This document shows positions 5,400-6,105 of a stretch of 6,105 nt of DNA, one piece after another. Source of the stretch: Bacillota bacterium. Its GTDB lineage: Bacteria > Bacillota > Dethiobacteria > SKNC01. The stretch spans positions 1-6,105 of the forward strand of contig SKLX01000046.1 in NCBI GenBank assembly GCA_007121375.1, written 5' to 3'. The position numbers and the translations under genes are program-made. How positions within the stretch are numbered: position 1 is the stretch's first letter; the number at the start of each line of letters is the position of its first letter. The notes below the pieces were generated by a model. It searched no databases and had not been told where the DNA came from. It saw nothing but the letters and a program-made list of their open reading frames with translations.

Positions 5400-6105
5400 A
5401 TGCCGGATAATGAAATAGAAAAGGATAAACTTGAGTTTGAGAAAATGCAAAAAACGGCCCAAATCTTAAAGCAAAAATTTCATCTTTTGGAGGAAGCTTT
5501 AGATAGGATGGAGAAGGAGAAGGAGCCTCCCCAAAGGATATACGTCAGTATTTCCAAAATTAACAATGAGTTGATTGAGTTTGAAAAGCATTTAACCAGG
5601 TTCCCAATGGGAAGATCTAACTTTGAAGAAATAAAAAAATCTATTGAAAATCTTTACCAGGAAATAGAAACTTATCAAAAGGAGAAATCTATTACCCTGG
5701 ACACTGCCCATACTTTGATGGCAGAAATCAAAGAACTCGTGGCCACTATTACTGAAGCCTCTGCACCCTCTAAAACCCCTGGCAGCAAGTTGCGCATTGC
5801 AAAAAACTTGCCAGAGTTAGTGGAAGCCAGGGAATATGGTTTTATGAACATAAAAAGAACCGGGGGGGAAGATTTTTTTTCCAATATATTTTTAAATCAA
5901 CCTTTTGATTTAAAAATAGAAGGAAAAGAAATAGAATATGTAGAAAAAGCAGGGATTAATAAGCTAAGGTTGCATGCCCGGTCGGAAAAAGATTCCAGCC
6001 CAGTGGGAAATATTAAACTGGTAGTATATGGAGTTACTCCAGAAGGTGAAAAACAAATGATTGCTGGAGGAAATACCAATAACCGTGGTTATAGCAGTAT
6101 TGACC
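5400..6105 (+). CDS. Hypothetical coiled-coil protein, C-terminus outside window
   Basis: The frame is open from ATG 5400 to the window edge (235 residues visible) and is preceded by AAGGAG at 5383-5388, 11 bases upstream. I do not recognise a family. Residues 1-45 and about 52-122 are highly charged and helical with heptad-like spacing (EKDKLEFEKMQKTAQILKQK; NNELIEFEKHL; IENLYQEIETYQKEK), suggesting two coiled-coil segments. A short Ser/Thr/Pro/Lys linker (ASAPSKTPGSK) leads to a beta-rich part from about 135 (DLKIEGKEIEYV, KLRLHARSEKD, NIKLVVYGVTPEG), possibly an immunoglobulin-like or other sandwich domain. There is no signal peptide or membrane helix and no cysteine, so it is probably cytoplasmic. 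A G7 and a T8 run lie close together at 5862-5880. Divergent transcription from the LAL gene makes it a possible regulatory target, but nothing shows this directly. Confidence 0.75.
   Translation, partial: MPDNEIEKDKLEFEKMQKTAQILKQKFHLLEEALDRMEKEKEPPQRIYVSISKINNELIEFEKHLTRFPMGRSNFEEIKKSIENLYQEIETYQKEKSITLDTAHTLMAEIKELVATITEASAPSKTPGSKLRIAKNLPELVEAREYGFMNIKRTGGEDFFSNIFLNQPFDLKIEGKEIEYVEKAGINKLRLHARSEKDSSPVGNIKLVVYGVTPEGEKQMIAGGNTNNRGYSSID

Overview
The window looks like a chromosomal piece from an anaerobic Firmicute, probably a clostridial or Peptococcales-like lineage. The reasons are strong AGGAGG-type ribosome binding sites, GTG and TTG starts, a Gram-positive-style lipoprotein, AT-rich intergenic regions, and a gene that makes sense only if the host inserts selenocysteine. 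The taxonomic call is inference from style and is not a match to a named genome.

Layout, left to right. Positions 3-455 (+) hold the C-terminal part of a YbgA/DUF1722 protein. Positions 519-1316 (+) hold the centrepiece: a methionine sulfoxide reductase A whose catalytic cysteine codon is an in-frame TGA (741-743). The TGA is followed by a bacterial-SECIS-like hairpin at the correct distance. The product is predicted to be a membrane-anchored selenoprotein lipoprotein with no resolving cysteine, and ordinary gene calling would split it into two false genes. A strong terminator follows at about 1380-1417.

Positions 1418-2061 (-) are a decaying region. It contains an ACR3/arsenic-resistance-type permease with a large internal deletion and a frame change at the junction. 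Next to it is a 66-residue two-helix membrane ORF whose best-placed start codon is ACG. Positions 2208-2495 (+) hold a 95-residue protein of unknown function. It converges on a large LuxR/MalT-type (LAL, STAND ATPase) transcription activator at 2514-5177 (-), and a bidirectional terminator covers the stop codon of the regulator. An AT-rich divergent intergenic region (5178-5399) carries a candidate promoter for the regulator. The last gene (5400 to the end, +) is an unrecognised coiled-coil protein cut by the window edge.

The genes do not form one obvious pathway. The functional theme that can be supported is oxidative protein repair outside the membrane by a selenoenzyme (MsrA). The targets of the LAL regulator cannot be deduced here. 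The two divergent intergenic regions share a 14-bp sequence, which may be a binding site or chance in AT-rich DNA.
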